Assembly: GCF_016745255.1 (NCBI RefSeq)
Contig: NZ_JADOEQ010000008.1
Location: 119,834-183,833 of the forward strand
Source: Enterococcus sp. BWR-S5
Lineage (GTDB): Bacteria > Bacillota > Bacilli > Lactobacillales > Enterococcaceae
Direction of reading: 5' to 3'
Length of the DNA stretch: 64,000 bases
Shown piece after piece: positions 16,824 to 26,722 of the stretch. The notes under the pieces are model-generated. The model worked only from the letters and a program-made list of their open reading frames with translations. It made no database searches and was not told where the DNA came from. The position numbers were made by a program, and so were the translations under genes. The number at the start of each line of letters is the position of its first letter. Position 1 is the first letter of the stretch.

Positions 16824-19598
16824 ATGAAAAAAAAGCCAATATATGCGGTCGTTGATATAGAAACCACCGGGACTGATCCACAGGTAGACCGAATTATTCA
16901 GTTTGGCTGTGTGCTGATAGAAGATGGCGAGATTGTCACACGCTTTTCAACAGATGTGAATCCGGGAAAAAGTATTTCACCGCAGATTCAGCATTTGACA
17001 GGAATCACAAATAAACAGGTGACGAAAGCGCCGTATTTTGAAGATATCGCTTTGACTATCCATCATTTGTTGGCAGAGACAGTATTTGTTGCCCATAATA
17101 TTTATTTTGATTACTCCTTTTTAAATCAAGAGCTGCAGCGCTGTGGCGCTCCCGAGCTGAGTATTCCGGGAATTGATACAGTGGAGCTCTCCCAAATATT
17201 CTTTCCTACTGAAAAGAGCTTTCGTTTAAGCGATTTATCTGAAAGCTTGGGGCTTGTGCATGATAACCCGCATCAGGCGGACAGTGACGCACAGGTAACA
17301 GCTGAGGTATTTCTTTTAATTGAGAAGAAAATCAGAGCATTGCCACTACTGTCGCTAAAGACGATTCTATCGCTAAGTGATCAGCTAGGAATGGAAACAG
17401 GTACGTATTTGAACAGAATTTATGAAGAGATGAAGGAGCATCCGGATTCTTTAAGAGACGACCTTAAAGTCGTTGAGGGATTAGTACTGAAGAAAAAGCA
17501 AGTGACTTATTTTGAGACACCAGTTTATGAAACAGCGCAGTATCCTGCAACGAAACGACAAAAGGAACGGGTTTTTGCCGAAGCATTAACGTATCGAAAA
17601 GAACAGAGCCGGATGATGAATGATGTCTATAAGCATTTTACTGCAGGTGAAGAAAAAAATTTGTTCATCGAAGCAGCAACCGGAATAGGAAAAACCTTTG
17701 GCTATCTCTTTCCTAGCAGTTATTTTGCGGAACCCAAAAAACCGGTGATTGTCAGTACAGTATCTATCATGCTTCAAAATCAGCTGTATGAGAAGGACAT
17801 TCCTTTTACCAATCAGTTTGCGCAGCAAAAGCTGCAGGCAACGGTGTTGAAAAGTCATCGCCATTACCTTGATCTGCAACGTTTTAACGAAACCTTGAAG
17901 AATCCAATCAAACAAAAACAGTATGCTCTTTATCAAATGAGAGTACTTGTCTGGCTATTGGAAACGGAAACCGGTGATCTCGATGAACTGCAGTTAATCA
18001 ATTTTAACCATATTTTTTGGCGAGACACGACTCATCGAGGAACTGAGCTTTTGAAGAAGGATGATTCTTTATACCATGAGGATTTTGTCCGATTTTTATA
18101 TAAGAGAGCAGCGCAAAGCAACCTATTGATTGTCAATCACGCATTTCTAATGCAGGAGTCGTTTAGAAAGCGGCCACTGCTGCCAGAAGAGGCGAGCTTG
18201 ATTATCGATGAGGCGCACCATTTACCCGATATAGTCAAACGAACAGCCTTACAGACGATTCCGATTTATGGGTTTCAAAAGCAAGTCATTCAGGCACGTG
18301 AAGAAGGGCAGTTGTTTGATCAAGTCCTGGAATTGCTGGGAAAACTACCGACAGAAAAGCGTTATGTAAACATGTATTCGCAGACCTTGCTTGATGTCGT
18401 AGAGGACTTGAAGGATTTTGCCTATGAACTGGCACAAATTTTGACAATTGATAAGCGTGAACAGCTTCAGGAATCTGTGATACAGAAAACCCAGTTCGAT
18501 CAGCTCTCCTTGGATGGCGAGAAATTGATTCGGAGACTGGAGACCTACTTGAGTGATTTAGAAGAAATTCAGCAATCGGTTCGTAGAGGAATACAACAAC
18601 AGCTAGAGAGTTTTTCTGTTTCCGAACGTATGCAGCTGACAGAGCTGTTTCAGTTGTTTTCAGAGGTTTCTCAATTGGCAGAATGCTTTGATATTTTTGT
18701 TAATCAATGGGAAGCTCATTGGGTCAAGGAGTATCGAACAGACAAGAAAGGCTTAACGGTGTTAGCTGTTAACGACTTAAGCGCCGGAATCATAAAAAAG
18801 GCCAGTTGGTATCCGAATTATCAGCACATTCTTTATACTGGAGGAACCTTGGTGTTTGGCAAGAATCGGCACTATTTACCGAATAAATTAGGCGTCAATG
18901 ATTTCTCTGTCAAGGTTTTACCGGACCCGTATAATTATGAGCAGGCAGCACGCTTGTATGTGCCTAAATTACCTTTGGCTATTCATGAGGTGTCTGATGC
19001 GGAATTTGCGGAGTATATCAGTCAGACTGTAGAACAGATAGCAAAGCAAGAGGACAGACCTATTCTCGTTCTGTTTACCTCTCATGAAGTATTGAAGAAG
19101 ACGTATCATCAGCTGCATCAACCAATGCTCAATGTCGGCAGAGAGGTCATGGCGCAGGGAATAAGCGGTACACGGGAAAAGCTGCTGAAACGATTTTATC
19201 ATAGTAAAAACAGCATCTTGCTTGGCGCAGACAGCTTCTGGGAAGGTGTAGATCTTCCAGGTGACTCGCTTCAGCTGTTGATTGTTACTCGTTTACCCTT
19301 TGAAAATCCCAATCGTCCATTAGTTAAAGCGGAGTATGAGTATCTTGAAGCGCAAGGCATCAACTCCTTTACAGGAGAAGCCCTGCCTAAGGCCTCGATG
19401 CGGCTGCGGCAAGCATTGGGTCGGCTGATTCGCTCGGAAAACGATCATGGCGTTTTGCTGGTGCTGGATCGTCGACTGGTTCGAACGAAGTATGGGAAGA
19501 GGATGTTGCGGGCATTACCTAAAAAGCTTCCGATAGAAGATTTGCCTTTGGAAGAAACACTGCAATCAATCCATGAATTTTTTAAAGAAAAAGGATAA
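16824..19598 (+). CDS. dinG: DinG-family protein: DEDDh exonuclease fused to XPD-like helicase
   Basis: This is a 924-residue Firmicute-type DinG. Residues 1-170 are an epsilon-like DEDDh 3'-5' exonuclease (VVDIETTGTDP with D11/E13, FVAHNIYFDYSFL, HQADSDA with H150/D153). A superfamily 2 helicase of the XPD/DinG type follows: Walker A ATGIGKT at 285-291, DEAH at 462-465, and a C-terminal motif VI LRQALGRLIRSENDHG. There is no cysteine between Walker A and DEAH, so the Fe-S cluster of E. coli DinG is absent, as in S. aureus DinG, where helicase activity is reported lost and exonuclease retained. AAAGGTGGAGAG precedes ATG 16824. It lies upstream of ypmB-aspB-asnS, as in Bacillus. Confidence 0.93.
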   Translation: MKKKPIYAVVDIETTGTDPQVDRIIQFGCVLIEDGEIVTRFSTDVNPGKSISPQIQHLTGITNKQVTKAPYFEDIALTIHHLLAETVFVAHNIYFDYSFLNQELQRCGAPELSIPGIDTVELSQIFFPTEKSFRLSDLSESLGLVHDNPHQADSDAQVTAEVFLLIEKKIRALPLLSLKTILSLSDQLGMETGTYLNRIYEEMKEHPDSLRDDLKVVEGLVLKKKQVTYFETPVYETAQYPATKRQKERVFAEALTYRKEQSRMMNDVYKHFTAGEEKNLFIEAATGIGKTFGYLFPSSYFAEPKKPVIVSTVSIMLQNQLYEKDIPFTNQFAQQKLQATVLKSHRHYLDLQRFNETLKNPIKQKQYALYQMRVLVWLLETETGDLDELQLINFNHIFWRDTTHRGTELLKKDDSLYHEDFVRFLYKRAAQSNLLIVNHAFLMQESFRKRPLLPEEASLIIDEAHHLPDIVKRTALQTIPIYGFQKQVIQAREEGQLFDQVLELLGKLPTEKRYVNMYSQTLLDVVEDLKDFAYELAQILTIDKREQLQESVIQKTQFDQLSLDGEKLIRRLETYLSDLEEIQQSVRRGIQQQLESFSVSERMQLTELFQLFSEVSQLAECFDIFVNQWEAHWVKEYRTDKKGLTVLAVNDLSAGIIKKASWYPNYQHILYTGGTLVFGKNRHYLPNKLGVNDFSVKVLPDPYNYEQAARLYVPKLPLAIHEVSDAEFAEYISQTVEQIAKQEDRPILVLFTSHEVLKKTYHQLHQPMLNVGREVMAQGISGTREKLLKRFYHSKNSILLGADSFWEGVDLPGDSLQLLIVTRLPFENPNRPLVKAEYEYLEAQGINSFTGEALPKASMRLRQALGRLIRSENDHGVLLVLDRRLVRTKYGKRMLRALPKKLPIEDLPLEETLQSIHEFFKEKG

Positions 19599-19636
19599 TT
19601 TTCCCTCTCTTGGAGCAAAAAGATTTTATTTTCTGA

Positions 19637-19642
19637 TATAAT
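19637..19642 (+). promoter_or_regulatory. Extended -10 element upstream of ypmB
   Basis: TGA followed by TATAAT gives a consensus extended -10, 30 nt before the ypmB start. A poor TTGGAG lies 21 nt upstream, so the extended -10 is probably what matters. Confidence 0.5.
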
Positions 19643-19671
19643 GAAAAACAGTAAGTTTTGAAAGGACGAGC

Positions 19672-20181
19672 GTGATTGTGATATCAGAAGAACAGAAAGA
19701 ACATAAAAGGGTTGTAGTGCTTCTGGCACTTGTTGCTATTTTGCTGACTATTATTGTTATGTTAAGCATTTTTTATATCCGTTCGACCCATTCAATGTCT
19801 CAGGCAAAGCGGGAAGCGGTAAAGATTGCGCAGGAGCATGCGCAATTGGACACAGTAGATAATTTCTACTGGTATAATCGAGACGAGACTTATTTTGGCT
19901 TGACCGGAAAAGATACGGCTGGGAAAGAGATTGTAATCATTATTCCCGAAAAAGGCGGAGATATCCTAACCTTTGCCAAAGAGGAAGGTCTTAGCGAAGG
20001 ACAGGCGAATCATGTAGTAAAAGAACGATACGGTGAAACGACGATTCAAAAGTCAAATCTTGGTATCTTTGACGGCAAGGCGGTTTGGGAGGTTGTCTGC
20101 AAAACCGCAGAAGGGTCGTTGAATTACTATTTAATTGCTTTTGAAAACGGTGAAGAGGTCAATACAGTTCTGAATGTTTAA
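19672..20181 (+). CDS. YpmB-like DUF5590 membrane-anchored protein
   Basis: This 169-residue protein has one N-terminal transmembrane helix (VVLLALVAILLTIIVMLSIFYI). An extracytoplasmic part follows, with two small PepSY-like/DUF5590 units (AKREAVKIAQEH..., then SEGQANHVVKERYGE...). Family function is unknown. The location between dinG and aspB matches ypmB of Bacillus. GTG 19672 has AAAGGA 5 nt upstream; a second GTG at 19678 is also possible and better spaced, and would shorten the protein by two residues. Confidence 0.85.
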   Translation: MIVISEEQKEHKRVVVLLALVAILLTIIVMLSIFYIRSTHSMSQAKREAVKIAQEHAQLDTVDNFYWYNRDETYFGLTGKDTAGKEIVIIIPEKGGDILTFAKEEGLSEGQANHVVKERYGETTIQKSNLGIFDGKAVWEVVCKTAEGSLNYYLIAFENGEEVNTVLNV

Positions 20182-20247
20182 TAAAACTCAGCAGCTGTTC
20201 TTTGCTTATAGCAAAATAGAGGAAAATCAAAAATGAGGGGTGGAAGT

Positions 20248-21444
20248 ATGAAAATATCAAAACGCGCACAGCAGTTATCACCATCAGTTACTTTGGCGGC
20301 ATCGTCAAAGGCGAAAAAGCTGAAAAGTGAAGGTAAAGACGTCTTGAATTTGACTGTTGGGGAACCTGATTTTGCAACACCTAAGAATATTCAGGAGGCG
20401 GCAATTCAAGCAATCACGGATGGCAGAGCCAGCTACTATACACCATCAGCCGGGATACCTCAGCTGAGAGAAGCAGTTGTCGAAATGATTCGTAAAGTGT
20501 ATGGACTGGATTATGAGGCAAAAAATGTGATTATCACAGATGGTGCAAAGTATTCTTTGTACTTGTTGTTTCAAGCGATGCTGGATGTCGGAGACGAGGT
20601 TATTATTCCGGTTCCCTATTGGGTAAGCTATGGGGAACAGGTAAAGCTGGCTGAAGGGACACCTGTATTTGTTTCTTGTAAGCAGGAAAATGAGTTCAAG
20701 GTAACCGTTGAACAGCTGGAAGCAGCTCGTACGAAGCAGACGAAAGCCATGATTTTGAATTCACCATCCAATCCTACAGGGATGATTTATACAGAAGCTG
20801 AGCTGACTGCTATTGGAAATTGGGCGGTTGAGCACGACATCATGATTATATCAGATGATATCTACGGGCAACTCGTCTATAATGGAAATACATTTACACC
20901 GATAGCAACAATTTCTGAAGAGATACGCAAGCAGACAATCATTATCAATGGGGTGTCTAAGTCTTATGCCATGACAGGTTGGAGAATCGGCTACACGATT
21001 GCCAATGAAGAGCTGATTGGTGCAATGAATAATATTGCTTCCCATTCAACCAGCAATCCAACAGCGGTTAGCCAATATGCGGCGGTTGAAGCCTTGAATG
21101 GCAGCCAGGAAACGGTTGAGGAGATGCGACAAGCGTTTGAAGCGCGTTTGAATACTATCTATCCGAAAGCAGCAGCCTTACCGGGCTTTAAGCTGATGAA
21201 ACCGCAGGGGGCCTTTTACCTGTTTCCGAATATTCGTGAAACATTAACTCTATGCGGCTACGATAATGTGACCGACTGGGTGGACGATTTACTTGACGAA
21301 GCATACGTTGCATTAGTGACAGGCGAAGGCTTTGGCTCAGCTGACCACATCCGTATCAGTTATGCATCGGATTTAGCAGTATTAGAGCAGGCAATTGAGC
21401 GAATCGCTGCGTTTATTGATAAGAAGATACAAGCAAACAACTAA
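20248..21444 (+). CDS. aspB: Pyridoxal-phosphate aspartate aminotransferase (AspB-like)
   Basis: This is a 398-residue class I/II aminotransferase of the Bacillus AspB subgroup that interconverts aspartate and oxaloacetate. Key signatures are [15 protein letters not shown], the [20 protein letters not shown] segment, the NSPSNPTG substrate loop, [10 protein letters not shown], and the Schiff-base lysine in [15 protein letters not shown] chose ATG 20248, with GGGGTGGAAG 4 nt upstream; the in-frame ATG 20233 lies on the other side of that site. asnS follows 52 nt later, so aspartate supply and its activation for asparaginyl-tRNA are encoded together. Confidence 0.94.
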   Translation: MKISKRAQQLSPSVTLAASSKAKKLKSEGKDVLNLTVGEPDFATPKNIQEAAIQAITDGRASYYTPSAGIPQLREAVVEMIRKVYGLDYEAKNVIITDGAKYSLYLLFQAMLDVGDEVIIPVPYWVSYGEQVKLAEGTPVFVSCKQENEFKVTVEQLEAARTKQTKAMILNSPSNPTGMIYTEAELTAIGNWAVEHDIMIISDDIYGQLVYNGNTFTPIATISEEIRKQTIIINGVSKSYAMTGWRIGYTIANEELIGAMNNIASHSTSNPTAVSQYAAVEALNGSQETVEEMRQAFEARLNTIYPKAAALPGFKLMKPQGAFYLFPNIRETLTLCGYDNVTDWVDDLLDEAYVALVTGEGFGSADHIRISYASDLAVLEQAIERIAAFIDKKIQANN

Positions 21445-21496
21445 GAACAAACTTAATTCGGGATTGGTAAAAATTGAAGGAACGGGAGAGACAATA

Positions 21497-22795
21497 GTGG
21501 AACAAATTCAAATCATTGATTCAAAGAATCATGTAGGCGAAACAGTAAAAATCGGTGCTTGGGTAGCGAATAAGCGCTCAAGTGGTAAAATTGCATTTTT
21601 ACAGCTTCGTGATGGAACAGCTTATTTTCAAGGCATTGTAGTAAAAAGTGAGGTGCCGGAAGAGGTTTTCCAGCTGGCTAAAGGTCTGAATCAGGAAACA
21701 GCAGTGCTGATTACCGGTGAAGTAAGAGAAGATACTCGTTCAAAATTTGGCTACGAAATCGGAATTACTGAGATTGAGGTTGTTGGGGAGAGTCATGAAT
21801 ACCCAATCACACCAAAAGAACATGGAACTGATTTTCTAATGGATCATCGTCACTTGTGGCTGCGTTCTTCAAGACAACATGCGGTGATGCAAGTTCGTAA
21901 TGAAATCATCCGTGCCACCTATGAATTTTTCAATACCAATGGTTTTGTGAAAATTGATCCGCCAATCCTTACAGGTAGCGCGCCGGAAGGAACAACGGAG
22001 CTATTCCATACGAATTATTTTGATGAAGAGGCGTACTTGTCACAGAGTGGGCAGCTTTATATGGAGGCAGCTGCAATGGCCTTCGGTAAAGTATTTTCTT
22101 TTGGTCCGACATTCCGTGCCGAAAAATCTAAAACACGTCGTCATTTGATTGAATTTTGGATGATTGAACCGGAAATGGCTTTCATGCATCAAGAAGACAG
22201 CTTAGAGGTTCAGGAAAAATATGTTGCCTTCCTTGTGCAAAATGTTCTTGATAATTGTGACTATGCATTGGATGTATTGGAGCGCGACAAAGAGCTTCTG
22301 AAAAAATACACGCAACTACCATTCCCACGCATCTCTTATGATGATGCAGTTGAGTTGTTGAAGAAAAATGGCTTTGATGATATTGAGTGGGGCGATGATT
22401 TTGGTTCTCCTCATGAGACATTTATTGCCAATTCATTTGAACAGCCTGTGTTTATCCTGAACTATCCAAAAGCAATTAAACCGTTCTACATGAAGCCTCA
22501 TCCAACGAGAGACGATGTTGTGATTTGTGCAGATATGATTGCTCCTGAAGGCTATGGCGAAATTATCGGCGGTTCAGAGAGAGCAACAGATTATGAGTTC
22601 CTGTTGGAGCAGATTCGTCAGCATGGACTTGATGAGAAGGAATACTCCTGGTATCTGGATTTAAGAAAATACGGGTCTGTCCCTCATTCCGGCTTCGGCT
22701 TAGGTTTGGAACGAACAGTTACTTGGCTTTCAGGAATTGAACATGTGCGAGAGTCTATTCCATTCCCGCGTCTGCTAAACAGATTGTATCCATAG
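21497..22795 (+). CDS. asnS: Asparaginyl-tRNA synthetase
   Basis: This 432-residue class IIb synthetase charges tRNA-Asn. It has an N-terminal OB-fold anticodon domain ([24 protein letters not shown]). The catalytic domain shows motif 2 ([26 protein letters not shown]) and motif 3 ([21 protein letters not shown]). GTG 21497 is preceded by ACGGGAGAG with a 6-nt gap, and the protein starts MEQIQIID as expected; no ATG fits. No T-box leader is present. dnaD, which follows asnS in Bacillus, is not here. Confidence 0.95.
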   Translation: MEQIQIIDSKNHVGETVKIGAWVANKRSSGKIAFLQLRDGTAYFQGIVVKSEVPEEVFQLAKGLNQETAVLITGEVREDTRSKFGYEIGITEIEVVGESHEYPITPKEHGTDFLMDHRHLWLRSSRQHAVMQVRNEIIRATYEFFNTNGFVKIDPPILTGSAPEGTTELFHTNYFDEEAYLSQSGQLYMEAAAMAFGKVFSFGPTFRAEKSKTRRHLIEFWMIEPEMAFMHQEDSLEVQEKYVAFLVQNVLDNCDYALDVLERDKELLKKYTQLPFPRISYDDAVELLKKNGFDDIEWGDDFGSPHETFIANSFEQPVFILNYPKAIKPFYMKPHPTRDDVVICADMIAPEGYGEIIGGSERATDYEFLLEQIRQHGLDEKEYSWYLDLRKYGSVPHSGFGLGLERTVTWLSGIEHVRESIPFPRLLNRLYP

Positions 22796-22809
22796 AAAGA
22801 GTATATATG

Positions 22810-22865
22810 AGCTTTACCAATCAAGAATGCCTTATAGGTTTTTCTTGGATGGTGAAGCTTTTTTT
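22810..22865 (+). terminator. Terminator of the aspB-asnS operon
   Basis: An imperfect 18-bp stem (AGCTTTACCAATCAAGAA with TTCTTGGATGGTGAAGCT) runs into a seven-T tract. Confidence 0.75.
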
Positions 22866-23271
22866 CATTATATTTTCCATGTTTTCTGAATGTATCCAAT
22901 GTGCTTTTCATAAGGGGTATTGATTGAGTAAAACCTTCAGTGGTGCTAGACTGAAGGTAGAGATAACAGGAATCAAAAAGGGGGAATCTGTATGGAGGAA
23001 AATTCAGTCTGTAGGCAGCTGCCAAGGCATTATATTTTTCTTTTACAACAGCTGCCTGTAAGGAGGGATGCGCTGTATCTATAGATTGGTTTACTTGGGG
23101 AAGTATACAGCTCATTACATTGGAAAGCGAATACTTCCCTTTATAGCTATTGGCTTGTGTGTCTATAGAGGCACCATATTGGATGACTAATTTTATAGAT
23201 TTCATTAAGCATAAGCAATTTTTATAATGAGGCAGTATTTTCTTACAATCAATTAATGACAGTTAAAAGAG

Positions 23272-23320
23272 ATTGGGATAGATAGTCATGGTGGGAACCG
23301 CCATGGGTGTTTGTCCCAAT
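23272..23320 (+). other. Two-part hairpin in a 640-nt gene-free stretch
   Basis: An outer 9-bp stem (ATTGGGATA with TGTCCCAAT) and an inner 8-bp stem (CATGGTGG with CCGCCATG, GAA loop) are separated by a symmetric 6+6 internal loop. No clean T-run follows, so it is not an obvious terminator. The gap 22866-23508 also holds a 9-bp inverted repeat (AGGCAGCTG at 23013, CAGCTGCCT at 23049) and a possible 30-codon ORF at 22992-23084. I see no convincing gene there. Confidence 0.5.
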
Positions 23321-23508
23321 GTTTATTTAGGTATAGAGACACTGAAAGTCTGAGGATTTATTTATGCTCCCGGCTTTTTCTAATTATAAAAAAATTATAT
23401 AGATTTCTGTTTAATCGTCTTCTGTTTGAAAAAAGTAAGGTAAGTTGTTTAGAATTTCAGAGTTTTATGGTAGAATGGACGGAAAGCAAAGATAAAGGAC
23501 TGACGTGA

Positions 23509-24429
23509 ATGGGAAATCCGGCACAAGTAACAAGAAAACATTTTCGATTTCCAGCCTATGATGATCAGGTAGGGGTAAAGTTGGCTACTGGCAGCAGACG
23601 CCAGCTTTTTCAAAACGAACCGCTTTTAAATGAGCGAGGCAACCTGACAGGAAATGGCTATCAAGAATTCGAACCGACAATGATGAATAAAAATGTACCA
23701 ACAAATACAGCAACAGCTGCTCCTAAAAAGCCAGCCGCTGTTGACCAAAAGCAAGTACATACAAAAGCACAGCAGGAAGAGCTGAAAAAGCATAAACTGA
23801 ATTTACCAGATTATTCGACTAATCACAGCAGAGTGATTGAGCCGCAAAAGAAACCAAATCTATTCGGGAATATGCATAAGCAAAGTAAAGAAACTTTCGA
23901 AGCCTCATCCTTTGGCAAACGGACGACAGGCAGAAAAATTACTAATTTCAATGACTCAAAAAAAATGGAGTCATCTTATTTTGTCCCAACCTATGTTCCG
24001 GCATCCGTAATACCGGATGAAGTACCTGAATTGACAGAGATTTCCGACCAGGAGCTTCTGGCAGCGATGAAAAAGGATTCGACATCTTATTTGATTTTGG
24101 ACAATGAAGATACATTGTTCAGAGAAAAGAAGACAGATGATCCTGCAGTTCAAAAATTCAACGTACCAAATGAAGAGCCTGATATTCCGGTAACTCGTCG
24201 TCAGTATCAGAAAATTCGTCCGAATATGCAGCGTTTCGGCGGTACAGATACAGAACAGGATTTACCTCGTTCTCGTACAGAGCTTAAATCTGCGAAGAAT
24301 CAGACGTCATATGCTCAGAAAGTATCTGAAGCAGAGAGTCAACAGAAAAAGGGAATTATGGATAAATCCTTGAGTGGTATTATTGAGGAGTCCAGCTTTG
24401 AAATGGATAACAGCAAGTATTTCAATTGA
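23509..24429 (+). CDS. Hypothetical protein, 306 residues, mostly disordered
   Basis: I do not recognise this protein. It is hydrophilic throughout, with no signal peptide or membrane helix. It is rich in Lys, Gln, Pro and Asn, so most of it is likely unstructured. Short islands stand out: KHFRFPAYDDQVGVKL near the N-terminus and PVTRRQYQKIRPNMQRFGG around residue 230, which could be binding motifs. AAAGGA lies 9 nt before ATG 23509, and a terminator follows. Position upstream of murC is suggestive of an envelope or division role, but nothing in the sequence proves it. Confidence 0.75.
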   Translation: MGNPAQVTRKHFRFPAYDDQVGVKLATGSRRQLFQNEPLLNERGNLTGNGYQEFEPTMMNKNVPTNTATAAPKKPAAVDQKQVHTKAQQEELKKHKLNLPDYSTNHSRVIEPQKKPNLFGNMHKQSKETFEASSFGKRTTGRKITNFNDSKKMESSYFVPTYVPASVIPDEVPELTEISDQELLAAMKKDSTSYLILDNEDTLFREKKTDDPAVQKFNVPNEEPDIPVTRRQYQKIRPNMQRFGGTDTEQDLPRSRTELKSAKNQTSYAQKVSEAESQQKKGIMDKSLSGIIEESSFEMDNSKYFN

Positions 24430-24469
24430 TAAAAGCAGAAAAAGCAGGGGATAATGCCGTGCTCTGAAT

Positions 24470-24531
24470 AATAAGCCGAATCGCGCCAAAATTGTTTTTT
24501 GTGAATTTTGACGTGTGTTCGGCTTATTTTT
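24470..24531 (+). terminator. Terminator after the 306-residue protein gene
   Basis: AATAAGCCGAA pairs perfectly with TTCGGCTTATT; an inner CAAAATT/AATTTTG stem extends it, and the right arm ends in TTTT. Confidence 0.88.
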
Positions 24532-24701
24532 GAGAAGCTTATTTTTTGCATCCTATTTGTATTTGATTTATCTAAAATATGAGAATATTTTTTTTTAGTT
24601 GATTATTTTACTGTTTTATACGATAATGGGGAACGTACAATTTAGGATAATTTTAATAATTACTATTTACTTACATAGAGAGTTGAGAGAAGAGGATCAT
24701 A

Positions 24702-26039
24702 ATGGAGAATCGTGAAAATCAGTTATATCATTTTGTAGGGATCAAAGGCTCTGGTATGAGTTCACTGGCCTTGGTTCTTTTTGAAAAAGGCTATCATGTT
24801 CAAGGATCTGATGTAGAAGAATATTTCTTTACACAACGTGATTTAGAAAAAGCCGGAATCAAACTATTGCCGTTCGATGCTGAAAATATTACAAAAGATA
24901 TGGTTGTGATTGCAGGGAATGCCTTTCCTGATGCACATGAAGAGTTAGTTCGTGCCCGTGAATTGGGTGCAGAAGTTATTCGTTACCATGATTTTATTGG
25001 ACAATTTATTCAACCATATACAAGCATTGCTGTAACTGGGTCTCATGGGAAAACCGGAACAACAGGATTGCTGTCACATATTTTGAGCGGTATCAAGCCT
25101 ACAAGCTACTTGATTGGTGATGGAACCGGTCATGGTGTACCGGATGCAGAGTTCTTCTCATTTGAAGCCTGCGAGTACCGTCGACACTTTTTGGCATATT
25201 CTCCGGATTATGTCATCATGACAAATATTGATTTTGATCATCCCGATTATTATAAGAGCATTGAGGATGTTTTCTCTGCATTCCAAGCAATGGCCAGTCA
25301 AGTGAAAAAAGGAATTTTTGCTTATGGTGATGATAAGTATCTGCGTCAGCTTGAAGCTGATGTTCCTATTTATTACTATGGTATGAACGAAGATGACGAT
25401 ATCCAAGCAAGAAATATTGAGCGAACAACGACAGGCTCTGTATTTGATGTGTACCATAATGATGATTTTGTTGGCCGCTTTGATTTACCGGCCTTTGGTG
25501 AGCACAATATCATGAACGCTTTAGGCGTTATTGCTGTTGCGTATTTTGAAAAGCTAGATATGAAGAAGGTTGCTGAAGAGATGTTGACCTTCCAAGGAGT
25601 AAAACGTCGTTTTACTGAGAAACAGGTAGGTGATGTAGTGATTGTTGATGACTATGCGCATCATCCTACAGAAATCAAAGCCACGATTGACGGTGCACGC
25701 CAGAAATATCCGGATAGAGAGATTATTGCTGTTTTCCAACCACATACATTTACACGGACAATTGCGTTGATGGATGAGTTCGCGGAAGCATTGGATTTGG
25801 CGGATCATGTCTTTTTGTGTGACATCTTTGGTTCTGCCCGCGAGACGCAAGGGGATGTGAAGATTGAAGACCTTGGCAATCGTATCAAAAAAGGTGGACA
25901 GGTCATCAAAGAAGAGAATGTTTCACCATTACTTGATTTCGAAGATGGCGTCTTTGTCTTTATGGGTGCCGGTGATGTTCAAAAATTTGAGCAGGCTTAC
26001 GAAACATTATTAAGTAATACAACAAGAAATGTACTATAA
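24702..26039 (+). CDS. murC: UDP-N-acetylmuramate--L-alanine ligase MurC
   Basis: This is a 445-residue Mur ligase that adds the first L-Ala of the peptidoglycan stem peptide, using ATP in the cytoplasm. It shows the N-terminal UDP-binding glycine loop ([16 protein letters not shown]), the ATP P-loop [18 protein letters not shown] near residue 110, [11 protein letters not shown], and the C-terminal [17 protein letters not shown]. Length is typical for Firmicutes. GAGAAGAGG precedes ATG 24702. It is flanked by terminators, so transcribed alone. Confidence 0.96.
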   Translation: MENRENQLYHFVGIKGSGMSSLALVLFEKGYHVQGSDVEEYFFTQRDLEKAGIKLLPFDAENITKDMVVIAGNAFPDAHEELVRARELGAEVIRYHDFIGQFIQPYTSIAVTGSHGKTGTTGLLSHILSGIKPTSYLIGDGTGHGVPDAEFFSFEACEYRRHFLAYSPDYVIMTNIDFDHPDYYKSIEDVFSAFQAMASQVKKGIFAYGDDKYLRQLEADVPIYYYGMNEDDDIQARNIERTTTGSVFDVYHNDDFVGRFDLPAFGEHNIMNALGVIAVAYFEKLDMKKVAEEMLTFQGVKRRFTEKQVGDVVIVDDYAHHPTEIKATIDGARQKYPDREIIAVFQPHTFTRTIALMDEFAEALDLADHVFLCDIFGSARETQGDVKIEDLGNRIKKGGQVIKEENVSPLLDFEDGVFVFMGAGDVQKFEQAYETLLSNTTRNVL

Positions 26040-26060
26040 ATGAGTGAAAAGAATACAGAG

Positions 26061-26090
26061 GCGTAGGAAGTTCTTTCCTGCGCTTTTTTT
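26061..26090 (+). terminator. Terminator after murC
   Basis: GCGTAGGAA pairs with TTCCTGCGC (one G-T) and is followed by seven T residues. Confidence 0.9.
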
Positions 26091-26230
26091 AGCGATATAG
26101 GATGAAGTTTCTGCGTAGTCAATGCATCAGCTTTCGCCAAACAGTCCGGCTCTTGTTAGATATTCTTTTCTACTTGCCTTTTACAGTGGTTTTGGTACAA
26201 TTATCATATCATTAATGGAGGTGTACTAAT

Positions 26231-26722
26231 TTGAACATCGGAAAACCGAGAAAATTAGGCAAAACCATCGAAGATATTGAGGAAGGCGATTCGCTGTCTT
26301 TAACGGAATCTATTGAAGACAAAGACTTGCTGCTTTATTTAGGCTTGACGAATGATGCCAATCCCCTTTATATCCAACATGATTATGCCAAACAAACGGA
26401 GTATCAAAAACCGATCGTACCATCGATCATGTTGATGGGAATCATCACAAGTGCCATTTCAAAACATTTGCCTGGACCAGGCTCGCATGTGGTCAATTTC
26501 TCTATTAACTTTTTAGAGCCTGTTTTTCACTATGAAACACTGACCTTTCATTTTGAAGTAATCAAGATAGACAAGATGAAGGATGTCGTGACGATTTCGA
26601 TTGAAGCAGTTAATGAAGAAGAAAGCCGTGTGCTGGATGCAGTTGTCATTGTGCAACCGCCGAAGCACGTTGTTTTAGATGAACCAAATGAGAAAGAAGG
26701 GGTATTAAATGAATCAGATTGA
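26231..26722 (+). CDS. MaoC-like hot-dog domain hydratase family protein
   Basis: This 163-residue single hot-dog protein has the MaoC/R-hydratase motif pattern: TNDANPLYIQHDYAKQTEYQKPIVPSIMLMGIITSAI corresponds to the GDxNPxHxD...A region with the following helix. Characterised relatives hydrate enoyl-CoA or enoyl-ACP substrates; no substrate is known here. TTG 26231 is chosen because GGAGGTG lies 8 nt upstream and no ATG fits. Its 3' end overlaps the Bax-inhibitor-1 gene by 14 nt, so the two are cotranscribed. Confidence 0.85.
   Translation: MNIGKPRKLGKTIEDIEEGDSLSLTESIEDKDLLLYLGLTNDANPLYIQHDYAKQTEYQKPIVPSIMLMGIITSAISKHLPGPGSHVVNFSINFLEPVFHYETLTFHFEVIKIDKMKDVVTISIEAVNEEESRVLDAVVIVQPPKHVVLDEPNEKEGVLNESD

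Noticed and set aside
21200..21500. T-box or asparagine-responsive leader before asnS
   Set aside because: The region is the coding end of aspB plus a 52-nt gap, with no room or motifs for a T-box.
22992..23084. Plus-strand 30-codon ORF (MEENSVCRQL...) with AGGGGG upstream
   Set aside because: It coincides with an inverted repeat and has no similarity I recognise. It is too short to claim as a gene.
22684..23205. Minus-strand open frame of 173 codons antisense to the end of asnS and the following gap
   Set aside because: It has no ribosome binding site, crosses the asnS terminator hairpin, and its product matches no family. It is most likely a chance frame.
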